A program made the translations under genes and the position numbers. From Nocardiopsis endophytica (GTDB lineage: Bacteria > Actinomycetota > Actinomycetes > Streptosporangiales > Streptosporangiaceae), in the NCBI RefSeq assembly GCF_027706725.1, contig NZ_JAQFWQ010000006.1, forward strand, positions 1 through 64,000: a DNA stretch of 64,000 bases, read 5' to 3'. Below are positions 1-7,589 of this stretch, piece by piece (positions within the stretch are counted from its first letter, which is position 1; every line of letters begins with the position of its first letter). Under the pieces are notes generated by a model. It did no database searches. It had not been told where the DNA came from and was given only the letters and a program-made list of their open reading frames with translations.

Positions 1-772
1 CGCCGTTGCCGATGATGCCGACCTGACCGTCGAGCTTGACGTAGTTCAGGCCCTTGGCGCGGGCCTCCGCCTCCCGGTCGGGTGGGCCGTCCTCCTCGTG
101 GAAGGGGGTGCGCTCGGGGTGGCGGAAGAGCGCGTTGTCGTCCAGGGTGACCTTGCCGTCGAGCGCCACGACGCGGCCGTCGGCGACCAGGGCCAGGGGG
201 TTGACCTCGACCAGGGTGGCGTCCTCGTCCCGGGCCACGCGCCACAGGCGGAGCAGGGCCGAGGCGACCCCCTGGTGGGCCTCGACCGGCAGGCCCGCCT
301 TGGCGCACAGGGCGAGGGCGGTTCCGCTGTCGGGGCCGCCCCCGGCGGGGAACGGCTGGCGCACGACGGCGGAGGGGCGCTCGGCGGCGACCTCCTCGAT
401 GTCGACGCCGCCCTCGGCCGAGCAGATGGCGGTGAAGGACCGCTCGGCGCGGTCGAGGAGGATCGCCAGGTAGTACTCCTCCGCGATGTCGCTGGCCTCT
501 TCGATGAGGACGCGGTGCACGGTGTGGCCCTTGATGTCCATACCGAGGATCTGCTCGGCCTTCGCCTGGGCGTCCTCGGGGCCGTCGGCCACCTTCACCC
601 CGCCGGCCTTGCCGCGGCCGCCGGTCTTGACCTGCGCCTTGACGACGACGCGCCCACCGAGCCCGGCGGCACTGGCCGCGGCCTGGTCGGGGGTGCGCGC
701 CAGTTGGCGTTCGGCGAGCGGCACCCGGTGCTCGCCGAAGAGCTGCTTGGCTTGGTGTTCGTAGAGGTCCAC
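1..772 (-). CDS. sucC: Succinyl-CoA ligase (ADP-forming) beta subunit, partial
   Basis: Read on the minus strand from a GTG at 772, preceded by a strong GAGGAGG ribosome site. The protein opens VDLYEHQAKQLFGEH, the typical SucC start, and continues through the ATP-grasp signature (VVKAQVKTGGRGKAGG), the segment VEVNPLAL and then AKGLNYVKLDGQVGIIGNG before running off the left edge after about 257 of roughly 380-390 residues. Known role: with SucD it interconverts succinyl-CoA and succinate with ATP/ADP. The promoter carries the same operator as the oxalate genes, so this copy is probably a regulon-specific paralog that supplies succinyl-CoA, for example to a succinyl-CoA:oxalate CoA-transferase, rather than the only TCA-cycle enzyme. 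That role is inference. sucD is presumably off the edge. Confidence 0.93.
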   Translation of the reverse strand, partial: MDLYEHQAKQLFGEHRVPLAERQLARTPDQAAASAAGLGGRVVVKAQVKTGGRGKAGGVKVADGPEDAQAKAEQILGMDIKGHTVHRVLIEEASDIAEEYYLAILLDRAERSFTAICSAEGGVDIEEVAAERPSAVVRQPFPAGGGPDSGTALALCAKAGLPVEAHQGVASALLRLWRVARDEDATLVEVNPLALVADGRVVALDGKVTLDDNALFRHPERTPFHEEDGPPDREAEARAKGLNYVKLDGQVGIIGNG

Positions 773-815
773 CGGCCCCTCCTCGGGTGTCGTGCCCCCT
801 GGAACAGTGATATCG

Positions 816-831
816 AGATTGTATGCAGTAT
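816..831. promoter_or_regulatory. GntR-type operator in front of sucC
   Basis: The sequence AGATTGTATGCAGTAT lies 44 bp upstream of the sucC GTG. It matches 14 of 16 positions of the near-perfect inverted repeat in front of oxc (ATACTG-TATG-CAGTAT), including the whole TGTATGCAGTAT core. Short inverted repeats of this kind are typical of GntR/FCD regulators. The regulator itself is not in the window. Confidence 0.7.
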
Positions 832-914
832 TCAATAGGTCCACGAGGGCCGACTTCCGGGCCCCGACGGCAACGAGGTCGCTCACCTGGTCGAGGCGCC
901 AACAACGGGACCAG

Positions 915-1573
915 CAGGTCCCCCGCTCACGAGTCCCGGCCGGGCGGCGGGTCGGCGGGGTGTGAGGTGGGGGCGGCGACGAGGAGAGGGCGGCGGCCCT
1001 CGCCGCAGCGCCGTCGGGCGCGGCGCGTGTGCGTGGTCGCCGTGGTCGGCGGCGAGGGCAAGAGCCGGGCGGTTCCCCGGCCCTGCTTGCCGGGCGGCGG
1101 GCCCCTCGCGGTCCGGGCGGCTGGGCGGCTGGGCTGGTACCCCGCTCGTGGGCCCCACCCGAGCGGAAGACCGCCGGAGTGTGGCGTGGAGGGCAGCAAC
1201 GACGAAGGTCAGCGGCCCTCGCCGCAGCGCCGTCGGCCACCGGGCGTGCGGGTGGTCACCGCGGTCAGCGGCGACGGAGTGAGCCGGGCGGTTCCCCGGC
1301 CCTGCCTGCCGTCCGTCCGGTCACTCACGGTCCGGGCGGGTGGGGCGGCTGGGCAGGTCCCCCGCTCACGGGCGCCGGCCGGGCGGCGGGCCGCCGGGGT
1401 GTGGCGGGAAGGGCGGCGACGAGGAGAGGTCGGCGGCCCTTGGCGCAGCGTCGTCGGCCGCCGGGCGTGCGGGTGGTCGCCGTGATGGGCGGCGACGGAG
1501 CGAGCTGGGCGGTTCCCCGACCCCGCTTGCCGTCCGTAAGGTCACCGGCGGTCCGGGCGGCGGCGCGACTGGG
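915..1573. repeat. Tandem ~220-bp GC-rich repeat array (direct orientation)
   Basis: About three consecutive units start near 915, 1134 and 1354, each opening with a version of CAGGTCCCCCGCTCACG and containing GGCGGCCCTCGCCGCAGCG and GCGGTTCCCCGGCCCTGC. The period is 219-220 bp. Open frames run through it on both strands, but they have no ribosome sites and no recognisable product, so I read it as non-coding. Inverted copies occur at 2440-2870, and related copies flank the second repeat locus at 17.9-18.8 kb. Confidence 0.8.
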
Positions 1574-1629
1574 AGGGCGCGTGCCCGCCCGCGCTCGTGG
1601 CGCCCGCACCCCCGGTGCCCCCTCCTCGA

Positions 1630-1687
1630 TGATCTCGACAAAGGTGCTGTCAAAACCGCCGGAATGACAGCTCTCTTGTCGAGATCA
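1630..1687. repeat. 58-bp palindrome, subfamily A copy 1
   Basis: The left arm TGATCTCGACAAAGGTGCTG pairs with a right arm ending CTTGTCGAGATCA. Two more copies of exactly 58 bp are at 21505 and 40767. The element could form a long hairpin on either strand and could act as a bidirectional terminator, a REP-type mobile palindrome, or both. Confidence 0.85.
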
Positions 1688-1721
1688 TCGAGAGGGCGGC
1701 GGTGCGGGGGCGCGCTGTTGT

Positions 1722-1779
1722 TGATCTCGGGGAAGTCGGGCTTATCGTGTCCGGTTTAACCCCGAGTTCCCCGAGATCA
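1722..1779. repeat. 58-bp palindrome, subfamily B copy 1
   Basis: The ends are TGATCTCGGGG and CCCCGAGATCA around a loop containing TTATCGTGTCCGG. The stem is 19 bp with a single internal mismatch. It is followed directly by a ~180-bp module that is also duplicated next to B copy 2 at 18149. Confidence 0.85.
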
Positions 1780-1965
1780 TCGCCGAGGGGGCTATCCGGG
1801 TGGTGCATACCGGGCATAACAGGCAGCGAGCGAGGGGCCGCGCATCCTGCGTCGTGGAATCGACGCTTTTTGGCTGATCAGGCGTCGATCTCACCACCCA
1901 AGTTGCCCCCGGGCCGTCCGAGGTGCCCGGAAGGCGGGTTCCGGACGAGCCACTACCGTCCCGGC
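1780..1965. repeat. Conserved intergenic module copy 1, with internal hairpin
   Basis: This stretch is nearly identical to 18207-18395. Shared landmarks are CCGGGCATAACAGGC, CATCCTGCGTCG and a hairpin with arms AATCGACGC and GGCGTCGAT around a loop of TTTTTGGCTGATCA. No convincing start codon or ribosome site is visible. The stretch from about 1966 to 2440 downstream shows nothing I recognise. A structured RNA or a decayed mobile element would both fit. Confidence 0.65.
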
Positions 1966-2439
1966 ATCCGGTTTGCCTGGTTTCCAGGGAGCCGGACCCC
2001 CTCCGGCGCCCTGTTCGACGCCCGGAGCCGACCGGCGGGCGTCACGGGTGCACGGTCATCGCGATACCAGAACGGGATTCGGCGCCAGCAGGCCCCGAAA
2101 CGGCACATGAGTGCCGCTTGCCGGGCGCGACGTCACGGCGTGTAGCCGATATCGGCCCATCGCACCCGGTGGGTGCGCGGCCGGAGCGCCCGGGCGGCCG
2201 CACGGCCACCCTGGGCGGCGAGCCGGGTAGCGCAAACGGACATGAACCGGACATCGTGTTCCCGAATCCCGTTCTGGTGCGGCCGTGTTCGTCACCCGGG
2301 GCCCGCACGGGCGTCGCCGAGCGCGTTTCCTGCCCCCTCCTACCCTTAACGCGGAGTGTTCACCCAGGTCACAGACCCGGAGGGGTTCGCCGAGCGGGCC
2401 CGGAGGGCGTGCCGGGATACGAAGAACGCGAACCCCGCT

Positions 2440-2870
2440 CGCCGCGCCCCCTTCCCGGACCGCGAGAGGCCTGGCGGACGGCAAGCTGGGCCGGGGAACC
2501 GCCCGGCTGTCGCCGTCGCCGCCCATCACGGCGACCGCGCACACGCGCCGCACTCGACAGCGCTGCCGGAAGGGCCGCTGGCCTTCGTCATTGCCGCCAT
2601 CCACGCCACACTCCGGCGGTCTTCCGCCCGGGTGGGGTCCGTGAGTGGAGTACCAGCCCAGCCGCCCGCCCACCCGGACCGCGAGGGGACCGCCGCCCGG
2701 AAAGCAGGGCCGGGGAACCGCCGGGCTTCTGCCGTCGCCGCCCTCCACGGCGACCACGCACACGCGCCGCACCCGACGGCGCTGCGGCTCGGGCCGCCGA
2801 CCTTCGTCGTCGCCGCCATCCCCGCCACACCCCGCCGGCCCGCCGCCCGGCCGGGGCGTGACCGGGCTCG
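2440..2870. repeat. ~220-bp repeat array, inverted orientation
   Basis: Roughly two units of the 915-1573 family appear here in reverse complement. Recognisable landmarks are GGAGTACCAGCCCAGCCGCC (reverse of the CTGGTACCCCGCTC start) and GCAGGGCCGGGGAACCGCC. With the direct array and the central palindromes it makes a large inverted-repeat architecture in the sucC-transporter gap. Confidence 0.75.
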
Positions 2871-2912
2871 AAACCTTATCCGCGGATCTATGCGCCACCA
2901 CCAAAGAAATGC

Positions 2913-2928
2913 CTACTGTATGCACTCC
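2913..2928. promoter_or_regulatory. GntR-type operator in front of the OFA transporter
   Basis: CTACTGTATGCACTCC conserves the TACTGTATGCA half of the oxc operator; the right arm is degenerate. It ends 13 bp before the transporter ATG, directly against the AAGGAGGTG ribosome site, so a bound repressor would cover the start of transcription or the ribosome site. Confidence 0.65.
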
Positions 2929-2941
2929 AAGGAGGTGACCC

Positions 2942-4363
2942 ATGGACACCGCACCTTCACCGTCCGCCACCTCGGACGGGTACCTGCCCTCCCCCTACGC
3001 GCCTCCGCCGGACGGGGTGTACCGGGACTGGTCCGGGCGGCGGTACCGGGTCGGGCCCGCCGCGGTCGAGCTCGCCGGGTGCGAGCGGTCGCGGCTGCTC
3101 GGCCTGGCCGCCGCCGCCCTGGCCGCCGTCGGGGTGCTCCAGTACGGCTACGGCGCCGCCCTCCCCGCCGTGGCCGCCGCTCACGCCTGGCCCGCCGGCG
3201 CCGCCCTGCTCCCGTTCGCCGTCTGGGCGCTCGTCCAGGCCGGGTCCGCCGCCCCGGCCGCCCGCCTGCGCGAGGTGGGCCTGCTCCCGCCGCGCGCTGC
3301 CGTGCCGCTCGGGGCGCTGCTCAGCGCGCTGGCCCTGATCACCCTCGGTTCCGCCCCCGGCCTCGGGTGGGCCGTGCTCGGCTACGGCGTGCTCGGCGGC
3401 GTCGGCGCCGGGCTCGTCTACCACTCCTGCGTGCACCTCGCCGCCGCCTGGTATCCCGAGCGCCCCACCTGGCACACCGCCTTCACCGGCGGCGCCTTCG
3501 CCCTGGGAACGGTCCCCGTCGCGATCGCGGCGCCGACCGCGCTCTCCCCCGGTTCCCTGCCCACCGCCTGCGCCGTGCTCGCCGCGGTCGTCGCCCTGGT
3601 CGGCGTGGTCTGCGGGCGCCGCCTCCACGCCCCGCCCCCGGACTGGTGGCCGCCGAAGACCGACCCCCGCCGGTGGGCCCTGCGGCCCCGGTCCGGACCG
3701 GCCGCCTGCCGCGACCACTCCCCCACCGAGGCCTGGCGCAGCGGCGCCCTGCCCGCTCTGCACACCGTGGTCGCGGGCGCCGGAGCAGCGGCGCTCTTCG
3801 ACCTGGCCGCGCTGCCGTCGCTACTCGCCGGTTCCGGGTTCACACCGGCCGCCGTCGCCGCCGCGATGGGCGCGCTCGTCGCCGCGAGCGGGCTGGGGCG
3901 CATCGCCGCGGGCCACTGGGGCGAGTACGGCGACCGGCGCCGCGTCCTCGCGGCCACGCTCGCCTGCGGGGCCGTGGCCCACCTGGGCATGATCGGCGCG
4001 GTGGCGGCCGGCTCATCCGGCGCCCTGGTCCTCTTCGCCGTCCCCGCCGGCCTGGGGGCGGGCGCCTGCTACCCGCTCACGCGCGCCCTGGCCGAGGACT
4101 TCTTCGGGGTCCGGGGTTCCGCGCGCATCCACGGCCTGGTCTACAGCGCGAAGGGGGTGGGCGGGCTGCTGGGCGTCGGCGGAGCCGCCGCGCTCGTCGC
4201 GTGGGGTCCGGGCGCGGGTGATGCGGCGGCGGTCGGGCTCGCGGGCGCCGCAGTTGCCGCCGCCGTGGCCGCGGTGACGGCCGCCCGGCTCCGCCGCCCC
4301 GTGCCGACGAGGACGATCCCGCCGACGGGGGCGGCCGCCCGCCCTCTGGGCCCCCTGCCTTGA
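2942..4363 (+). CDS. MFS transporter, oxalate/formate antiporter (OFA) family
   Basis: The 473-residue protein has an N-terminal soluble stretch of about 50 residues followed by roughly twelve hydrophobic segments. The C-terminal half contains GLVYSAKGVGGLLGVG, the region of OxlT-type carriers where a lysine sits in the substrate path (YSAKG). OFA carriers exchange oxalate for formate or take up related carboxylates. The ATG at 2942 is set by a near-perfect AAGGAGGTG site seven bases upstream. A degenerate copy of the oxc operator lies immediately before it and the oxalate catabolic operon follows in the same orientation, so oxalate uptake is the likely job. The exact substrate and mode (uptake or antiport) are inferred. 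Confidence 0.85.
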   Translation: MDTAPSPSATSDGYLPSPYAPPPDGVYRDWSGRRYRVGPAAVELAGCERSRLLGLAAAALAAVGVLQYGYGAALPAVAAAHAWPAGAALLPFAVWALVQAGSAAPAARLREVGLLPPRAAVPLGALLSALALITLGSAPGLGWAVLGYGVLGGVGAGLVYHSCVHLAAAWYPERPTWHTAFTGGAFALGTVPVAIAAPTALSPGSLPTACAVLAAVVALVGVVCGRRLHAPPPDWWPPKTDPRRWALRPRSGPAACRDHSPTEAWRSGALPALHTVVAGAGAAALFDLAALPSLLAGSGFTPAAVAAAMGALVAASGLGRIAAGHWGEYGDRRRVLAATLACGAVAHLGMIGAVAAGSSGALVLFAVPAGLGAGACYPLTRALAEDFFGVRGSARIHGLVYSAKGVGGLLGVGGAAALVAWGPGAGDAAAVGLAGAAVAAAVAAVTAARLRRPVPTRTIPPTGAAARPLGPLP

Positions 4364-4581
4364 CGGGTGCGTCCCTGTCCGCGCCTCCGCCCCGGGGCCC
4401 TACCTCCGTGGGCGGAGGCGAACGATCCCGGTTTCCGGTGTTCCCGCGCGCCCCGCCGTTCCCGTGCACTTCGGCATACACCCCCAGGGCATCCGCCCCG
4501 GACGGCCGTCCGCACCTTGATCGAGATCGGTCGGTTCTGGGTCCTGGACAGCGGGCGCGGGCTGATGTAGCAAAGAAGCAC

Positions 4582-4597
4582 ATACTGTATGCAGTAT
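4582..4597. promoter_or_regulatory. Operator of the oxc operon (best copy)
   Basis: ATACTGTATGCAGTAT is an inverted repeat (ATACTG / CAGTAT around TATG) lying 45 bp before the oxc start in the 279-bp space after the transporter gene. It is the best-preserved of three copies in the window (816, 2913, 4582). I see nothing else in that spacer apart from the oxc ribosome site GAGGAG. Confidence 0.75.
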
Positions 4598-4642
4598 TCG
4601 GACGCTCCGTCCGGCACCGATGAGTGAGGAGCGCATCCCTCC

Positions 4643-6331
4643 ATGAGCAACGACACCGGCGAGGGGACCTCGATCTCCGGCGGCCACCTGGTGGCCAAGG
4701 CCCTCAAATCCGAGGGCGTGGACGTGGTCTTCACCCTCTGCGGCGGACACATCATCGACATCTACGACGGCTGCGCCGACGAGGGCATCGACGTCATCGA
4801 CGTCCGCCACGAGCAGGTCGCCGCGCACGCCGCCGACGGGTACGCACGGGTCACCGGCCGCCCCGGATGCGCCGTGGTCACCGCCGGCCCCGGCACCACC
4901 GACGCCGTCACCGGCATCGCCAACGCCTACCGCGCCGAGAGCCCCATGCTGGTCATCGGCGGACAGGGCGCCCTCAGCCAGCACAAGATGGGCTCCCTGC
5001 AGGACCTCCCGCACGTCGACATGATCGCGCCGATCTCCAAGTTCGCCGCGACCGTGCCGCACACCGAACGCGTCGCCGACATGGTCTCCATGGCCTTCCG
5101 CGAGGCGCACAACGGCGCCCCCGGCCCGTCCTTCCTGGAGATCCCGCGCGACATCCTGGACGCGAGCGTCCCGGCGGACAGCGCGCGGATCCCCAAGGCG
5201 GGCCACTACCGCGCCTCGGGGCGCCAGGCGGGCGACCCCGAGGCCGTCGAGCGCCTCGCCGAGCTGCTGGTGCGCTCCGAGCGCCCCAGTATCCTCCTCG
5301 GCGGGCAGGTATGGACCTCCCGCGCCACCGACACCGCCGTCGACCTGGTCCGCACGCTCAACGTCCCCGCGTTCATGAACGGCGCCGGGCGCGGCACCCT
5401 CCCGCCGGGCGACCCGCACCACTTCCAGCTCTCGCGCCGGCACGCCTTCCGCGAGTCCGACCTCATCATCATCGTCGGCACCCCGTTCGACTTCCGGATG
5501 GGCTACGGCAAGCGCCTGTCGCCCGACGCGACCGTGGTGCAGATCGACCTGTCCTACACGACGGTCGGCAAGAACCGCGACATCGACCTGGGCATCGTCG
5601 GCGACCCCGACACCGTCCTGGCGGCGGTGCTGCAGGCCGCCTCGGGCTTCAGCGACACCGGCGCCCAGGGCCGCAAGCCGTGGCTGGAGGAGCTGCGCTC
5701 CGTCGAGGCCAAGACCCGCAACGAGCGCGCGTCGCTGTTCACCTCCGACGCCGCCCCCATCCACCCCTACCGGCTGGTGTCGGAGATCAACGACTTCCTC
5801 ACCGAGGACTCGATCTACATCGGCGACGGCGGCGACATCGTCACCTTCTCCGGCCAGGTGATCCAGCCCAAGTCCCCCGGGCACTGGCTCGACCCGGGAC
5901 CGCTGGGCACCCTCGGCGTGGGCGTGCCGTTCGCGATGGCCGCCAAGTACGCCCGCCCCGACAAGGAGATCGTCACCCTCTTCGGCGACGGCGCGTTCAG
6001 CCTCACCGGCTGGGACTTCGAGACCATGGTCCGCTTCGACCTGCCCTTCGTCGGCATCGTCGGCAACAACTCCTCGATGAACCAGATCCGGTACGGCCAG
6101 ATCGCCAAGTACGGCGCCGACCGGGGCGAGATCGGCAACACCCTGGGCGACGTGCGCTACTCGGAGTTCGCCAAGATGCTCGGCGGCTACGGCGAGGAGG
6201 TCCACGACCCTGCCGAGATCGGCCCGGCGCTGCGCCGCGCGCGCGAGTCCGGCAAGCCCTCGCTGATCAACGTCTGGATCGATCCGGAGGTCTACGCCCC
6301 CGGGACGATGAACCAGACCATGTACAAGTGA
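4643..6331 (+). CDS. oxc: Oxalyl-CoA decarboxylase-type ThDP enzyme (OXC/HACL family)
   Basis: The 562-residue protein has the three-domain layout of thiamine-diphosphate decarboxylases. The catalytic Glu57 lies in [18 protein letters not shown], and the ThDP/Mg motif GDG(448-450)[11 protein letters not shown] ends in NN (475-476). It is followed 25 bp later by a clear formyl-CoA transferase gene, and the operon shares its operator with an OFA transporter, so oxalyl-CoA to formyl-CoA plus CO2 is the best reading. However, the Tyr-Glu pair of Oxalobacter OXC (residues 120-121) appears replaced in the LQDLPHVDM region, and the acetolactate-synthase/2-hydroxyacyl-CoA-lyase look leaves a lyase or ligase activity on C1-CoA possible. 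Start set by GAGGAG upstream of 4643. Confidence 0.78.
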   Translation: MSNDTGEGTSISGGHLVAKALKSEGVDVVFTLCGGHIIDIYDGCADEGIDVIDVRHEQVAAHAADGYARVTGRPGCAVVTAGPGTTDAVTGIANAYRAESPMLVIGGQGALSQHKMGSLQDLPHVDMIAPISKFAATVPHTERVADMVSMAFREAHNGAPGPSFLEIPRDILDASVPADSARIPKAGHYRASGRQAGDPEAVERLAELLVRSERPSILLGGQVWTSRATDTAVDLVRTLNVPAFMNGAGRGTLPPGDPHHFQLSRRHAFRESDLIIIVGTPFDFRMGYGKRLSPDATVVQIDLSYTTVGKNRDIDLGIVGDPDTVLAAVLQAASGFSDTGAQGRKPWLEELRSVEAKTRNERASLFTSDAAPIHPYRLVSEINDFLTEDSIYIGDGGDIVTFSGQVIQPKSPGHWLDPGPLGTLGVGVPFAMAAKYARPDKEIVTLFGDGAFSLTGWDFETMVRFDLPFVGIVGNNSSMNQIRYGQIAKYGADRGEIGNTLGDVRYSEFAKMLGGYGEEVHDPAEIGPALRRARESGKPSLINVWIDPEVYAPGTMNQTMYK

Positions 6332-6356
6332 CCCGGCCCCGAAGGGAGACTCGGCC

Positions 6357-7586
6357 ATGAGCAAGGCACTCGACGGGGTCCGCGTACTGGACATGACGCA
6401 CGTGCAGTCGGGCCCCTCCGCGACGCAGATCCTGGCGTGGCTCGGGGCGGACGTGCTGAAGCTGGAGGCGCCCTCCGGCGACATCACCCGCCGCCAGCTC
6501 CGGGACCTGCCCGACGTGGACAGCCTGTACTTCACGATGCTCAACGGCAACAAGCGCAGCATCACCCTGAACACCAAGTCCGAGGAGGGCAAGCGCCTCT
6601 TCCTGGACCTGGTCAAGCGCAGCGACGTGCTGGTGGAGAACTTCGCCCCGGGCGCGCTGGACCGCATGGGCTTCACCTGGGAGGTGCTGCAGGAGGCCAA
6701 CCCGCGCCTGGTCTACGCCTCGATCAAGGGGTTCGGCCCCGGCGCCTACGCCGACTTCAAGGCCTACGAGGTCATCGCCCAGGCGATGGGCGGGTCGATG
6801 AGCACGACCGGGTTCGACTCCGGGCCGCCGCTGGCCACCGGCGCGCAGATCGGCGACTCGGGCACCGGCATGCACACGGTGGCCGGCATCCTGGCCGCCC
6901 TGTACCAGCGCACCTCCACCGGCCGCGGCCAGCGGGTCGAGGTGGCCATGCAGGACGCGGTGCTCAACCTGTGCCGGGTCAAGCTGCGCGACCAGCAGCG
7001 CCTGGCGCACGGGCCGCTCAAGGAGTACCCCAACTCCGAGTTCGGCGACGAGGTCCCGCGCTCGGGCAACGCCTCGGGCGGCGGCCAGCCGGGCTGGGCG
7101 GTGCGCACCGCGCCCGGCGGCCCCAACGACTACGTGTACGTCATCATCCAGCCGCAGGGCTGGGCGCACCTGGCCGAGCTGGCCGGGCGCCCGGAGCTGG
7201 CCGAGGACCCCGAGTGGGCGACCCCCGAGGCGCGGCTGGACAAGCTGGACAAGGCCTTCGGGATCATCGAGGAGTGGTCCTCGGGCCTGCCCAAGTGGGA
7301 GGTGCTGGACAAGCTCACCGAGCGCGGCATCCCCTGCGGGCCGATCCTGTCCACCAAGGAGATCATCGAGGACCCCACGCTGCGGGCCAACGGCATCGTC
7401 GCCGATGTCGAGCACCCGGAGCGCGGCGGCTACACCACGGTGGGCCTGCCCATCCGGCTCTCGGACTCGCCGGCCGACGTGGCCCGGTCCCCGCTGCTGG
7501 GCGAGCACAACGCCGACGTCTACGGCGGCGAGCTGGGCCTTTCCGAAGAGGAGATCGCCGACCTCGCATCGAACGGAGTGATCTGA
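6357..7586 (+). CDS. frc: Formyl-CoA:oxalate CoA-transferase (class III)
   Basis: At 409 residues it matches the FRC family along its whole length. The N-terminus reads [16 protein letters not shown] and the catalytic Asp167 sits in [12 protein letters not shown], equivalent to Asp169 of Oxalobacter FRC. The flexible glycine loop [11 protein letters not shown] is at 237-247, followed by [10 protein letters not shown] near the C-terminus. It moves CoA from formyl-CoA (or another donor such as succinyl-CoA) to oxalate, giving the substrate of the upstream decarboxylase. It lies 25 bp after oxc and 3 bp before the ligase gene, so the three are one transcript. The first glycine of the usual GGGGQ loop is Ser here. 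Donor preference cannot be read from sequence. Confidence 0.93.
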   Translation: MSKALDGVRVLDMTHVQSGPSATQILAWLGADVLKLEAPSGDITRRQLRDLPDVDSLYFTMLNGNKRSITLNTKSEEGKRLFLDLVKRSDVLVENFAPGALDRMGFTWEVLQEANPRLVYASIKGFGPGAYADFKAYEVIAQAMGGSMSTTGFDSGPPLATGAQIGDSGTGMHTVAGILAALYQRTSTGRGQRVEVAMQDAVLNLCRVKLRDQQRLAHGPLKEYPNSEFGDEVPRSGNASGGGQPGWAVRTAPGGPNDYVYVIIQPQGWAHLAELAGRPELAEDPEWATPEARLDKLDKAFGIIEEWSSGLPKWEVLDKLTERGIPCGPILSTKEIIEDPTLRANGIVADVEHPERGGYTTVGLPIRLSDSPADVARSPLLGEHNADVYGGELGLSEEEIADLASNGVI

Positions 7587-7589
7587 CCG

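Noticed and set aside
823..1667. Several overlapping open frames in the first repeat locus
   Set aside because: Their peptides mirror the 220-bp repeat in every frame and on both strands, have no start signals and look like no protein.
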